This document shows, in pieces, positions 1 to 8,636 of a stretch of DNA of 64,000 bases; position 1 is the first letter of the stretch; each line of letters begins with the position of its first letter. The stretch is from the NCBI RefSeq assembly GCF_025466085.1, contig NZ_JANLOD010000078.1, forward strand, positions 225,231 to 289,230. The letters are read 5' to 3'. The translations under genes and the position numbers were made by a program. This DNA comes from Pseudomonas sp. 14P_8.1_Bac3. Lineage in GTDB: Bacteria; Pseudomonadota; Gammaproteobacteria; Pseudomonadales; Pseudomonadaceae. Below the pieces are notes generated by a model. It was not told the DNA's origin. It saw only the letters and a list, made by a program, of their open reading frames with translations, and did not search any database.

Positions 1-1700
1 TGGTGCGCTTCCCCGACATTTTGCAAGACCGCGTGCGTCAGCTGACCGGCGCCTTCGACGCCAACATCGAGCGCCTGGAATACCAGAGCAAATACACAGC
101 GCTGTACCCGATCAAGGTCAACCAGCAGGAAGCGGTGATCGAAAACATCATCGCCACGCAGAACGTGTCCATCGGCCTGGAGGCCGGCTCCAAGCCCGAG
201 CTGCTGGCCGTGCTGGCCCTGGCACCGAAGGGCGGCACCATCGTCTGCAACGGTTACAAGGACCGTGAGTTCATCCGTCTGGCGCTGATGGGCCAGAAGC
301 TGGGTCACAACGTGTTCATCGTGATCGAGAAAGAATCCGAAGTGGAGCTGGTGATCGAAGAAGCCGCCTCCCTCAAGGTCAAGCCTCAGGTCGGTCTGCG
401 TGTGCGTCTGTCGTCGTTGGCCTCGTCCAAATGGGCGGACACTGGCGGCGAAAAATCCAAGTTCGGTCTGTCAGCGGCGCAACTGCTGTCGGTGGTCGAG
501 CGTTTCCGCGCGGCAGGCCTGGATCAGGGCATTCGCCTGCTGCACTTCCACATGGGTTCGCAGATCGCCAATCTGGCGGACTACCAGCATGGCTTCAAGG
601 AAGCGATTCGTTATTACGGCGAACTGCGCAACCTCGGCCTGCCGGTGGACCACATCGACGTCGGTGGCGGTCTGGGTGTCGACTACGACGGTACCCACTC
701 GCGCAACGCCAGTTCGATCAACTACGACATGGACGATTACGCCGGTGTCGTGGTCGGGATGCTCAAGGAGTTCTGCGACGCGCAGAGCCTGCCGCACCCG
801 AACATCTTCTCCGAAAGCGGCCGCTCGCTGACCGCGCACCACGCCATGCTGGTGGTGCAGGTGACCGACGTCGAGAAACACAACGACGACGTGCCGCAGA
901 TCGACAACAAGGAAGCGCTGCCGGAAACCGTGCAGTGGCTGGTGGACCTGCTCGGCCCGACCGACATCGAAATGGTCACCGAAACCTACTGGCGTGCCAC
1001 GCACTACATGAGCGATGTCGCCACCCAGTACGCCGACGGCAAGCTGACCCTGGCGGAAAAAGCCCTGGCCGAGCAATGCTACTTCGCCGTGTGCCGTCGC
1101 CTGCACAACTCGTTGAAGGCGCGTCAGCGTTCGCACCGCCAGGTGCTCGACGAACTCAATGACAAACTGGCCGACAAGTACATCTGCAACTTCTCGGTGT
1201 TCCAGAGCCTGCCGGACACCTGGGCCATCGGCCAGGTCCTGCCGATCCTGCCGCTGCACCGTCTCGACGAAGAGCCGCTGCGTCGCGCGGTGCTGCAGGA
1301 CTTGACCTGTGACTCCGACGGCAAGATCAAGCAATACGTCGACGAGCAGAGCATCGAAACCAGTCTGCCGGTACACGCCCTGAATGAAGGCGAGGACTAC
1401 CTGCTGGGGATCTTCCTGGTCGGCGCCTATCAGGAAATTCTCGGCGACATGCACAACCTGTTCGGTGACACCGACTCGGTGAACATCTACCAGAATGCCG
1501 ACGGCAGCGTGTACCACGCGGGTATCGAAACCCACGACACCATCGAAGACATGCTGCGTTACGTGCATTTGTCGCCGGAAGAGCTGATGACCCACTACCG
1601 CGACAAGTGCGCCAGCGCCCGCATCACCGCCGCCGAACGTACCCAGTTCCTCGACGCCCTGCGCCTGGGCCTGACCCGTTCGTCTTACCTGTCTTCCTGA
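1..1700 (+). CDS. speA: Biosynthetic arginine decarboxylase, 3' part (5' end outside window)
   Basis: Converts arginine to agmatine for putrescine and polyamine synthesis; PLP-dependent, cytoplasmic, alanine-racemase-fold decarboxylase. The visible 565 residues contain the PLP-lysine region (KYTALYPIKVNQ) near their start, the glycine-rich phosphate-binding stretch (HIDVGGGLGVDYDG) and the C-terminal decarboxylase domain. The Pseudomonas enzyme is about 636 residues, so roughly 70 N-terminal residues lie left of the window; the reading frame is open to the edge (first full codon at base 3), so the apparent GTG at base 3 is not the start. No terminator is obvious downstream, and 233 bp separate it from vgrG. 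Confidence 0.95.
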   Translation, partial: VRFPDILQDRVRQLTGAFDANIERLEYQSKYTALYPIKVNQQEAVIENIIATQNVSIGLEAGSKPELLAVLALAPKGGTIVCNGYKDREFIRLALMGQKLGHNVFIVIEKESEVELVIEEAASLKVKPQVGLRVRLSSLASSKWADTGGEKSKFGLSAAQLLSVVERFRAAGLDQGIRLLHFHMGSQIANLADYQHGFKEAIRYYGELRNLGLPVDHIDVGGGLGVDYDGTHSRNASSINYDMDDYAGVVVGMLKEFCDAQSLPHPNIFSESGRSLTAHHAMLVVQVTDVEKHNDDVPQIDNKEALPETVQWLVDLLGPTDIEMVTETYWRATHYMSDVATQYADGKLTLAEKALAEQCYFAVCRRLHNSLKARQRSHRQVLDELNDKLADKYICNFSVFQSLPDTWAIGQVLPILPLHRLDEEPLRRAVLQDLTCDSDGKIKQYVDEQSIETSLPVHALNEGEDYLLGIFLVGAYQEILGDMHNLFGDTDSVNIYQNADGSVYHAGIETHDTIEDMLRYVHLSPEELMTHYRDKCASARITAAERTQFLDALRLGLTRSSYLSS

Positions 1701-1933
1701 GGTCAGTCGCCGTTCTCATCAGGTTGTCTGAAAATGTACCGCGAGCTGCGGAAATTTCGGATGACCTGGTGCGTCGGTTCTCTATTTTTCCGCGAAGTTG
1801 CCCTCAGTCCTGCCTATCAAAGTCATATCGTCTTCTTTTCTCGTAGGCCATTTCCTAAGTTGTACTTCGGCACTCTACTCGGCCATGTCTCTCGGCGAGA
1901 ATCCCCGGCCGCCCCTCCTGTAGAGAATCGCCG

Positions 1934-3241
1934 ATGTTCGAGCCAGCCAACGAACCGTCATTTCGTCTGGATGTAGCCGGTCTGCCTGACCCTTTCGAAG
2001 TCCTGGCCTTTACCGGTAGAGAAGCGATCAGCGAGCCCTTCGTGTTCGACGTGGATCTGCTGATCAATGACCCGACGCTCGACCTTGCCAGCCTGCTGTA
2101 CCGTTCGGCCGTTTTGCACTTGGCGTCGGACGGCAGCGCAGTGCAGGGTCAATTGCATGAACTCGTCCAGCGTGACCACGGCCCGACCGTCAGGCTGTGC
2201 CACGTGCGCCTGGGGCCCCGGCTGGCTTGCCTGGCCCAGCGTTTCAGCCAGCGGATCTTCAATGCGCTGTCGGTGCCTGAGATCATCAGTCAGGTGCTCA
2301 GGGAGCACGGCATTGTCGGCAGACATCGGCGTTTCGAGCTGAGTGGCGATTACCCGCCCCGAAATTTCTGTACGCAATATCGGGAATCGGATTTGCAGTT
2401 TCTCCAGCGCCTGTGTGCCCAGGAGCGCCTGCACTACCACTTCGAGCACGATGTGCACGGACACTGCGTGGTGTTTGGTGATGGTCACGGGCGTTTCCGT
2501 CCTGGCGCGAGCGCACCGTTCCGGGTCGATGGCGGGCCACCCGCGGTGCGGCAATTCCAGCGGCAAGCGGGGCAACGTACCGCGCCGAGTGCCGAAGGGC
2601 GCAGCGACCTGCCGATGCTGCGCAGCGGCCAGCTGATGTCCTTGCACGACCATCCGGTCGCCGACTGGAATCACCTGTGGCTGCTGACCCATGTCGAACA
2701 TCAGGGCAGGCAGGACCCCCTGGTGCCCTACAGCAACCAGATCCGCGCGATTCATTGGGAGGCTGCCTTCGTCCCGCCCCAGTGTGCGGTGAAGCCGCGG
2801 ATGCACAGCCTGCAGCGCGCCTGGGTGGTCGATGTCGACGAGCCTCGGCCGGATCCTTCGAGGCCGGTGGCGGTGCAGTTTGACTGGCTCTATCAGGGCG
2901 AGGGCGCGGCCCCCAGCTATTGCTGGCTGCCGCTGGCCGCCGAGCTGGAAGAGCCGGCGCTGACGGAGGGCACCGAGGTGGTGGTGAGTTTCATCGAGGG
3001 CGATCCGGACCAGCCGCTGATTTGCGGATTTCTGCCCAACCCGACGACGGCGGCCGAGGACGAGGTGCCCGGGCCGACCGAAGACGGCTCGCCCGAGGCC
3101 GGGTTGCTGGAACTCCTGCGCACGGGCGAGCCCTTGATATTGTTGTGCCTGTTGCCCGGCGGCGGCAGCTTCAGCCATTGCACCGAGGCGCTGTGCACCT
3201 GTCGGGCGCTGTCGGGGTTTGGCCAGAGCGGTGCGGCATGA
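1934..3241 (+). CDS. vgrG: Short type VI secretion VgrG-family spike protein
   Basis: Forms the trimeric puncturing tip of the T6SS and carries effectors. The N-terminal two thirds fit the gp27-like VgrG domain (the region around YRESDLQFLQRLCAQERLHY is the typical signature). Around residues 330-375 is the gp5 OB-fold (the stretch ending FIEGDPDQPLICGFLPN). At 435 residues it is well short of the usual 600 or more: after the OB-fold there is only a roughly 60-residue tail with a Cys/His-containing end (HCTEALCTC) and no visible beta-helix needle repeat. No other T6SS core gene is present, so this is an orphan spike. Its stop overlaps the next start (ATGA), implying translational coupling with the DUF4123 adaptor. 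Confidence 0.85.
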   Translation: MFEPANEPSFRLDVAGLPDPFEVLAFTGREAISEPFVFDVDLLINDPTLDLASLLYRSAVLHLASDGSAVQGQLHELVQRDHGPTVRLCHVRLGPRLACLAQRFSQRIFNALSVPEIISQVLREHGIVGRHRRFELSGDYPPRNFCTQYRESDLQFLQRLCAQERLHYHFEHDVHGHCVVFGDGHGRFRPGASAPFRVDGGPPAVRQFQRQAGQRTAPSAEGRSDLPMLRSGQLMSLHDHPVADWNHLWLLTHVEHQGRQDPLVPYSNQIRAIHWEAAFVPPQCAVKPRMHSLQRAWVVDVDEPRPDPSRPVAVQFDWLYQGEGAAPSYCWLPLAAELEEPALTEGTEVVVSFIEGDPDQPLICGFLPNPTTAAEDEVPGPTEDGSPEAGLLELLRTGEPLILLCLLPGGGSFSHCTEALCTCRALSGFGQSGAA

Positions 3242-4020
3242 TCGGCGCGCCACCGCAATGGCTGTTGCTGGATGTACCGGGCGCGCCTCAAGCGAAAGCA
3301 CTGCTGCAACAGACGTTCCCCCAGGCCCGGTGTTTCTGGTTGTTCGAGGACACGGAGCTGCAGGCGTTGCGCGAAGACGGTCCGGCGCTGATCGACCTGC
3401 GCACCTGCCCGGCCCTGGCGGAGTCATGCTACAGCCAGACGCAGGTCTGGCGGGGTCTGTTGATCGTCAGCGAAGCGTCGTCCTCGCAGTTGCTGGAGCA
3501 TTTGCGCCGCATGCTCACCGTCACGATCGGGCTGCATCATCGGGCCGTACTGAGCTATTACAACCCCAACACGGCCAGTTACTTTTTCGATGCCTGCGAT
3601 GCGCTGGAGTTGAGCCGCTGGCTGGGGCCTATCAACCGGTTGCACTGGTTCGGCGGAACTTGGGCCGACCGGGCGATTGGCAGCCAGGGCTGGCAGCACT
3701 TGCTCAACCCGGAACTCGCGGTCAGTCCGCTGGCTGTCGAAGAAAGCCTCAGCCCGCGCCAGCGGGAAAAGCTGCAAACCTGCCTGCTGGAACAGCATGC
3801 CTGGCACTGGAACCAGGCCACCGGAACCGATTACCACCGCTTGTGGGCCCATGTGCAGGAAGGGCTGATGCTGGGCTTTCGCGAACGACCGGTGCTCGAT
3901 GGCTGGTTGTGGCTACGCTTGCAGTACCCGCGGGCTTCGCTGGTGCAGCCGTTGTCGGGACGCACGCAGCAGGAACGCCTCGAAAACCTGCGCAATCGCT
4001 GGCAGAACGATCAACCTTGA
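3238..4020 (+). CDS. DUF4123 domain protein (T6SS effector adaptor, Tap/TEC-like)
   Basis: 260 residues. DUF4123 proteins are chaperone/adaptors that load a specific effector onto the cognate VgrG. The N-terminal half (PQWLLLDVPG... CFWLFEDTELQAL... ALIDLRTC...) and the SYYNPNTASYFFDACD segment fit the family, followed by a helical C-terminal part. The start is the ATG overlapping the vgrG stop by 4 nt; longer in-frame extensions would run through vgrG and are not credible. Only 18 bp separate it from the following lipoprotein hydrolase, so by the usual vgrG-adaptor-effector order that protein is the positional effector candidate, though its lipobox argues against this. Confidence 0.8.
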   Translation: MIGAPPQWLLLDVPGAPQAKALLQQTFPQARCFWLFEDTELQALREDGPALIDLRTCPALAESCYSQTQVWRGLLIVSEASSSQLLEHLRRMLTVTIGLHHRAVLSYYNPNTASYFFDACDALELSRWLGPINRLHWFGGTWADRAIGSQGWQHLLNPELAVSPLAVEESLSPRQREKLQTCLLEQHAWHWNQATGTDYHRLWAHVQEGLMLGFRERPVLDGWLWLRLQYPRASLVQPLSGRTQQERLENLRNRWQNDQP

Positions 4021-4038
4021 ACACGGGAATCAATATCA

Positions 4039-4926
4039 ATGGCCAGCACGCTCCGGCGCCTGTTCAGCCTGGCAATCGGCGGGTGTTTGCTGTTCGCGAT
4101 GACGGCATGCTCGCCCCTGAAAATGCTGAATGCCTTGACCCCCGACGGCAGTTTCGACAAGACCGAAGGCATTGCCTACGGGAGCGATCCGCGGCAAAAA
4201 CTCGATGTGTATGTGCCGCGCCATCCCATGGAAGGCGCTCCGGTGGTGGTATTTTTCTATGGTGGCAGCTGGAACAGCGGCTCGCGCAGCGATTACGGTT
4301 TTGTTGGTGAGGCGTTGGCGTCCCGGGGGATGGTGGCGGTGCTGGCGGATTATCGGTTGTACCCGCAGGTGCGTTACCCGCTGTTCCTGGAAGATAACGC
4401 GCAGGCCGTCGCCTGGACGCACGAGCACATTCGCCAGTTTTCCGGAAATCCGCAGCGGTTGTACCTGATGGGGCACAGCTCCGGGGCGTACAACGCAGCG
4501 ATGCTGGCGCTGGACCCCGGTTTGCTGGGGGCGGTGGGCCTGTCACCGCACAATCTCAGCGGCTGGATCGGCCTGGCCGGACCGTACGATTTTCTGCCGA
4601 TCGAAAATCGGCAAGTGCGCCCGGTGTTTTTCTGGCCGGATTCCCCGCCGCAGTCACAGCCGATCAATCACATCAGTCGCGGCGCGCCACCGGCCTTGTT
4701 GATGGCGGCGACGGACGACGATCTGGTCAACCCGACGCGCAACACCGGTGGCCTGGCGCGCAAGTTGCGCGAGGCCGGCGTGCCGGTGCAGGACCTGTAT
4801 TTCTCGCGCCCCGGCCATGCCACGCTGGTGGCGACGCTGTCACGACCGATGCGTGGTCTGGCGCCGGTGCTGGATCAGGTTACGGCATTCGTGAAGGCGA
4901 CGCCGGTCAGTGAACCCGCCCTGTGA
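4039..4926 (+). CDS. Alpha/beta-hydrolase lipoprotein (carboxylesterase-like)
   Basis: 295 residues with a lipoprotein signal peptide (hydrophobic segment then MTAC, acylated Cys24), so probably membrane-anchored and facing the periplasm. The fold is an alpha/beta hydrolase of the acetyl-esterase/BD-FAE type: oxyanion-loop motif FFYGGSW, nucleophile elbow GHSSG (Ser147), an acidic residue in ATDDDLVNP and a C-terminal GHATL histidine. Substrate unknown. It follows the T6SS adaptor by 18 bp and may be co-transcribed. It could be a secreted-effector homologue, an immunity-related protein or an unrelated esterase. Its 3' end overlaps the convergent MATE gene by 20 bp. Confidence 0.8.
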   Translation: MASTLRRLFSLAIGGCLLFAMTACSPLKMLNALTPDGSFDKTEGIAYGSDPRQKLDVYVPRHPMEGAPVVVFFYGGSWNSGSRSDYGFVGEALASRGMVAVLADYRLYPQVRYPLFLEDNAQAVAWTHEHIRQFSGNPQRLYLMGHSSGAYNAAMLALDPGLLGAVGLSPHNLSGWIGLAGPYDFLPIENRQVRPVFFWPDSPPQSQPINHISRGAPPALLMAATDDDLVNPTRNTGGLARKLREAGVPVQDLYFSRPGHATLVATLSRPMRGLAPVLDQVTAFVKATPVSEPAL

Positions 4927-6256
4927 ACCAGCCGTCGTTACGACGCAACAGCCAGGCAATCACGCCGAGGGTCAGGCTGCGCAGGACCATGAACAACAGG
5001 AACGTTATCCACAGCCCGTGATTGCCCAACCCTTGCAGGGCCCAGGCAAACGGCAACAACAGCAATACCGTGAGCAACATGCCGTTGCGCATTTCCCGGG
5101 CGCGGGTCGCGCCGATGAACAGGCCGTCGAGCAGGTAGCTCCACACCGCAATCAACGGCAGGGCCGCCAGGTAAGGCAGGTAAATGAAGGCCGTGTCGCG
5201 CACGCTCTGGATATCGGTCTGCATCTCGATAAACAGGTGCCCGGCGAACAGAAACAGCACGGCAAAACCCAGGCTCGCCAGCAACGACCAGCCACAGGCA
5301 ACCACCAGTGAACGGCGCAGGGCATCCCGGTCGCGCGCGCCAATCGCGTGCCCGCACAGCGCCTCCACGGCGTGGGCCAGGCCATCGAGTGCGTGAGCGG
5401 TCAGCAGCAGTCCGTTGAGCAGCAAGGCATTGGCGGCGACGGTGGCATCCCCCAGGCGCGCGCCTTGTACGGTGATCAGGAAGAACACCGATTGCAGCAA
5501 CAGGCTACGAATGAAGATGTCGCGGTTGACGGCCAGCAACGGTCGCCAGCTCTGCCACAACGCGAGCGCCGCCCAGGCGATGTGGCCGGGGTAGGCGCGC
5601 AGGGCTTTGCGGGTCATCAGCAGGCCGATCAGCGCGCCGGTCCATTCGGCGATCACCGAGGCCCGGGCGGCGCCGACCACACCCCATTCCAGGCCGAGGA
5701 CAAACCATAGGTTCAGCGCGATGTTGACCAGGTTGGTGCTCAGCAAAATCGCCAGCGGCGCCCGTGCATTCTGCGTACCGAGAAACCAGCCGACCAAGGC
5801 ATAACTGGCCAGCGCGGCGGGCAGGCCGAACAGACGCGTGTGGAAAAATTCGCGGGTCAGTTGATCCAGCTCGGCCGACGGTTGCATGAAGTGCAGGGCG
5901 ACCCCGCTCAACGGGATGCCTAGCGCACCCAGGGCGATGGCCAGCCCCATGGCCAGCAACAGCCCCTGCAACAGAATTTGCCGCAGCGCCGCCCCATCGC
6001 CGCGGCCGGCGGCCTGGGCGGCGAACCCGGTGGAGCCCATGCGCAGAAAGCCCATGGCCCAGGCGAGAAAGGTATACAGGCTGGCCCCGACCGCCACGGC
6101 GCCCAGTTGATGGGCATGGGGCAAGTGGCCGATGACCGTGCTGTCGACCAGCGCCACCAGCGGCACGGAGATGTTCGAGAGAATCATGGGCGCGGCGAGC
6201 GCCCAGACCCGGCGATGGGTCGGGCGGTCGCGCCAGTCGGCAATCAGGTTGGACAT
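4907..6256 (-). CDS. MATE family efflux transporter (DinF-like)
   Basis: 449 residues, about twelve hydrophobic segments; cation-coupled multidrug/toxin exporter of the inner membrane. The N-terminal segment ending in APMILSNISVPLVALVDSTVIGHL is characteristic of the DinF branch of MATE transporters. The start at 6256 is preceded by an AAGGAG ribosome-binding site 6-7 nt upstream; a longer in-frame reading would begin inside the adjacent REP palindrome and is rejected. Convergent with the lipoprotein hydrolase gene (20-bp overlap). Confidence 0.9.
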   Translation of the reverse strand: MSNLIADWRDRPTHRRVWALAAPMILSNISVPLVALVDSTVIGHLPHAHQLGAVAVGASLYTFLAWAMGFLRMGSTGFAAQAAGRGDGAALRQILLQGLLLAMGLAIALGALGIPLSGVALHFMQPSAELDQLTREFFHTRLFGLPAALASYALVGWFLGTQNARAPLAILLSTNLVNIALNLWFVLGLEWGVVGAARASVIAEWTGALIGLLMTRKALRAYPGHIAWAALALWQSWRPLLAVNRDIFIRSLLLQSVFFLITVQGARLGDATVAANALLLNGLLLTAHALDGLAHAVEALCGHAIGARDRDALRRSLVVACGWSLLASLGFAVLFLFAGHLFIEMQTDIQSVRDTAFIYLPYLAALPLIAVWSYLLDGLFIGATRAREMRNGMLLTVLLLLPFAWALQGLGNHGLWITFLLFMVLRSLTLGVIAWLLRRNDGWFTGRVH

Positions 6257-6300
6257 GCGGGCTCCTTGAGGAGCGAGCATTGTAACGACACCGGTTGATT

Positions 6301-6387
6301 GTGGGAGCGGGCTGGCTCGCGAAGACGGTGTGCCTGACACATTGATGTTGGACGTGCCGGCGCTTTCGCGAGCGAGCCCGCTCCCAC
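6301..6387. repeat. REP pair (inverted, head-to-head)
   Basis: Two copies of the Pseudomonas REP palindrome (GTGGGAGCGGGCTGGCTC...) face each other across about 40 bp of unrelated sequence. It lies upstream of the MATE gene and just past the stop of the small membrane protein gene. Confidence 0.85.
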
Positions 6388-6392
6388 AGGTG

Positions 6393-6686
6393 TCAGTGGA
6401 TGATCCAGCTCAGCAGCCACAACCCCAGCAGCAACCAGATGATCCCCATGATGATCGACGCATTCATGAACGCGCGGATCGCCGACCACAGCAGCATCAG
6501 TCCGAGAATCAAGGCGATGATGCTGATGATCGAAGTGTCCATGCCCAGCGCCCGGGACAACCCGTCGACAAAGTTGCCACCCGCGTGGCTCAACAGATTG
6601 AACAGGCCGCTGAGGGCGTCAACGATAAAACGGATGACCGAACCGAGTGCCTGCCCGAGCCATTCGAAAAAGCTTTCTACCTGCAT
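6393..6686 (-). CDS. Small two-helix membrane protein, unknown function
   Basis: 97 residues. The N-terminal amphipathic half (SFFEWLGQALGSVIRFIVDA) is followed by two hydrophobic helices (around residues 55-70 and 78-95), so a small inner-membrane protein is likely. The start chosen (6686) has an AGGA-type ribosome-binding site; upstream in-frame codons would come from degenerate REP sequence. No family recognised with confidence. The stop is 6 bp from the REP pair. Confidence 0.7.
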   Translation of the reverse strand: MQVESFFEWLGQALGSVIRFIVDALSGLFNLLSHAGGNFVDGLSRALGMDTSIISIIALILGLMLLWSAIRAFMNASIIMGIIWLLLGLWLLSWIIH

Positions 6687-6903
6687 GTCGTTAACGTCCT
6701 GATGTAAGTGGTTGAGCCTTGGGCCATGAATCGCGGTGGCGAGTTCCTTGCAGGCGTCGAGCTTGCTCGCGAAAGCGGTGGGACAGCCACCCCTAATATC
6801 GCATTTTTTACCCCTTCCACTCGAGCCAGCCCAGCCTATGCGGTCAACGCCACTTGCCATACCCGGCCATCCCCCCGAAGCTATACGCCTTCAGGAGAGC
6901 CCG

Positions 6904-7206
6904 ATGAACCTTGTTGAACTGACCGAACGCCTGCACGCCATCCGTGACCGCAATGACTGGCGGCCATTTCACAGCCCGAAAAACCTGGCCATGGCCGCGA
7001 GCGTGGAAATGTCCGAACTGGTGGAAATTTTCCAGTGGCTGACCGAAGACCAGTCCCGCCAGCTGCCGGCCGACAAACTGGCCCACGCCGGGCAGGAGGT
7101 CGGCGACATCGTCCTGTACCTGCTGTTGCTGTGCAGCGAGTTGGGGCTGGACATGAACGAAGTGGTGCGCAGCAAGCTCGCGGACAGTGAACGGAGGTTC
7201 AGCTGA
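6904..7206 (+). CDS. MazG-like nucleotide pyrophosphohydrolase
   Basis: 100 residues; all-alpha NTP pyrophosphohydrolase that hydrolyses (possibly non-canonical) nucleotides to NMP and PPi with Mg2+. The metal-binding motifs are visible: E35-M-S-E38 and, about 27 residues later, E65-V-G-D68. A single-domain protein of the short MazG/dCTPase-like type. Ribosome-binding site CAGGAG precedes the ATG. Its TGA overlaps the cmoM ATG by one base (TGATG), so the two are translationally coupled. Confidence 0.88.
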   Translation: MNLVELTERLHAIRDRNDWRPFHSPKNLAMAASVEMSELVEIFQWLTEDQSRQLPADKLAHAGQEVGDIVLYLLLLCSELGLDMNEVVRSKLADSERRFS

Positions 7207-7955
7207 TGAGCGACCGGCATTTCGATCAACTGGCGACCCGTTTCGCCGAAAAGATCTACGGCGGCGCCAAAGGCGCGATCCGCCTGGCGGTGCTGCAAGC
7301 TGACCTGGCAGAAACCCTGCCGGACCGACCGTTGCGCGTGCTCGATATCGGCGCCGGCCTGGGCCACATGTCGTTATGGCTGGCCCAGCGTGGTCATGAC
7401 GTCACCCTGGCGGAACCGGCCGAGCCGATGCTCGAAGGCGCCCGCCAGCGTTTCGCCGAGGCCGGACAGCGCGCAACGTTCATTCAGGCACCGTGGCAGG
7501 AACTGCTTGGCCAACTGACCGAACCCTACGACCTGGTGCTGTGCCACGCGGTGCTGGAATGGCTGGCCGAACCCCATGCGATTCTTCCTGTCCTGCATCA
7601 GCTGACCCAGCCGGGCGGCTGGTTGTCCCTGGCTTTCTACAACCGTGATGCGTTGATCTACCGCAACCTGCTCAAAGGCCACTTCCGCAAGATGCGCAAG
7701 AACGACATGGCCGGTGAAAAGCAGAGCCTGACCCCGCAAAAGCCCCTCGACCCACGTGAATTGTCGGCGCAACTTGAAGGCTTGTGGCAGGTCGAAACCC
7801 AGAGCGGGGTGCGTGTTTTTCACGACTACATGCCGGTGGAATTCCAGGCCCGCGCCGAACTGGTGGACTTGCTCGAAATGGAACTGGCCCACCGGCGTCA
7901 CCCAAGCTTTGCCGGACTTGGGCGCTACTTGCACTGGATCTGTCGGCCGGTCTGA
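7206..7955 (+). CDS. cmoM: tRNA 5-carboxymethoxyuridine methyltransferase
   Basis: 249 residues; SAM-dependent enzyme that methylates cmo5U at the wobble position of tRNA to mcmo5U (formerly SmtA). Class I methyltransferase fold: motif I VLDIGAGLGHMSLWLA, acidic loop LAEPAEPM, FHAVLEW-like motif (LCHAVLEWLAEP), and the diagnostic LAFYNRDALIYRN and GVRVFHDY segments shared with E. coli CmoM. It starts on the TGATG junction with the MazG-like gene. The pairing of a nucleotide-pool enzyme with a tRNA-modification enzyme suggests a housekeeping mini-operon. Confidence 0.93.
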   Translation: MSDRHFDQLATRFAEKIYGGAKGAIRLAVLQADLAETLPDRPLRVLDIGAGLGHMSLWLAQRGHDVTLAEPAEPMLEGARQRFAEAGQRATFIQAPWQELLGQLTEPYDLVLCHAVLEWLAEPHAILPVLHQLTQPGGWLSLAFYNRDALIYRNLLKGHFRKMRKNDMAGEKQSLTPQKPLDPRELSAQLEGLWQVETQSGVRVFHDYMPVEFQARAELVDLLEMELAHRRHPSFAGLGRYLHWICRPV

Positions 7956-7967
7956 TCGGAGCGCGAA

Positions 7968-8582
7968 ATGAAAAGTCGTTCAGGGTTACTGGTGATCTGT
8001 CTGGGATTGGCGGCCTGCCAGGGCAGCAATCCCTACGTGGCAAGCTCCAAGCCCTTGCCACCGGCGCCGCCGCAAGCGGCCAGCACCTTCGACCGCAGCG
8101 CCTACCCGGCGCCCCCTCGCGACTACGGTCGCTACCGCAGCTGGGCCTGGCTCGACGGGCGCCTGCCGCCAGGCACGGCGTGGGCGGACTCGGCGCAAGT
8201 CGCCGAAGCGGTGAGCAATGCCCTGGACCAGCGCGGCCTGCGTCCGCTGCATGACAATCGCCCGGCGGACCTGTTCGTCAGCGCCAACCTGCATCTGGAA
8301 ACCCGTTTGCGTCAGGTCCAGGACGACTACGGTTACTACGGCGGGGGTTATGGCGGTTACAACCGCTACGGCAGCGGCTACGGCATGTACAACACGGTGC
8401 CGATCGTCCGCACCTATTCGGAACAGGTCGTGGTGGTGCGGGTGGACATGTTTGACGCGCAAAGCGGTCAGCCGGTCTGGAGTGCGAGCGCCGAAACCGC
8501 CAACAAGGGCAGCCAGAGCGCGCGCGCCGATGCGATTCGGGAGGCTGTGGAAAAGGCCATGTCGGCGTATCCTCCCAGTTAG
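7968..8582 (+). CDS. DUF4136 lipoprotein (Gly/Tyr-rich insert)
   Basis: 204 residues with a lipoprotein signal (CLGLAAC). After a proline-rich linker comes the DUF4136 fold (YRSWAWLDG near the start, LDQRGLRPL, a beta-rich C-terminus ending in a helix with IREAVEKAM). A Gly/Tyr-rich loop (YGYYGGGYGGYNRYGSGY) interrupts the domain around residue 125. Such proteins are envelope lipoproteins of unknown function. It follows cmoM by 12 bp and is paralogous to the next gene (shared SW-W and LDQRGLRP motifs), suggesting tandem duplication. Confidence 0.85.
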   Translation: MKSRSGLLVICLGLAACQGSNPYVASSKPLPPAPPQAASTFDRSAYPAPPRDYGRYRSWAWLDGRLPPGTAWADSAQVAEAVSNALDQRGLRPLHDNRPADLFVSANLHLETRLRQVQDDYGYYGGGYGGYNRYGSGYGMYNTVPIVRTYSEQVVVVRVDMFDAQSGQPVWSASAETANKGSQSARADAIREAVEKAMSAYPPS

Positions 8583-8636
8583 CTTCTGTGGATAAGAAGC
8601 ATTCCGCAGGTTCATGTCTTCAATCGGAGAATCATC

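Noticed and set aside
1958..3427. 489-codon open frame antisense to vgrG and the DUF4123 gene
   Set aside because: Shadow frame of GC-rich genes: no family resemblance, no ribosome-binding site, while the sense frame has clear VgrG motifs.
4039..4926. Calling the lipoprotein hydrolase a T6SS lipase effector
   Set aside because: Position after VgrG and DUF4123 fits, but the lipobox and esterase-type fold do not match Tle families; kept as an open question only.
8587..8595. Isolated perfect DnaA box (TGTGGATAA) between the DUF4136 genes
   Set aside because: Single copy without an AT-rich tract or further boxes; one chance occurrence is not surprising.
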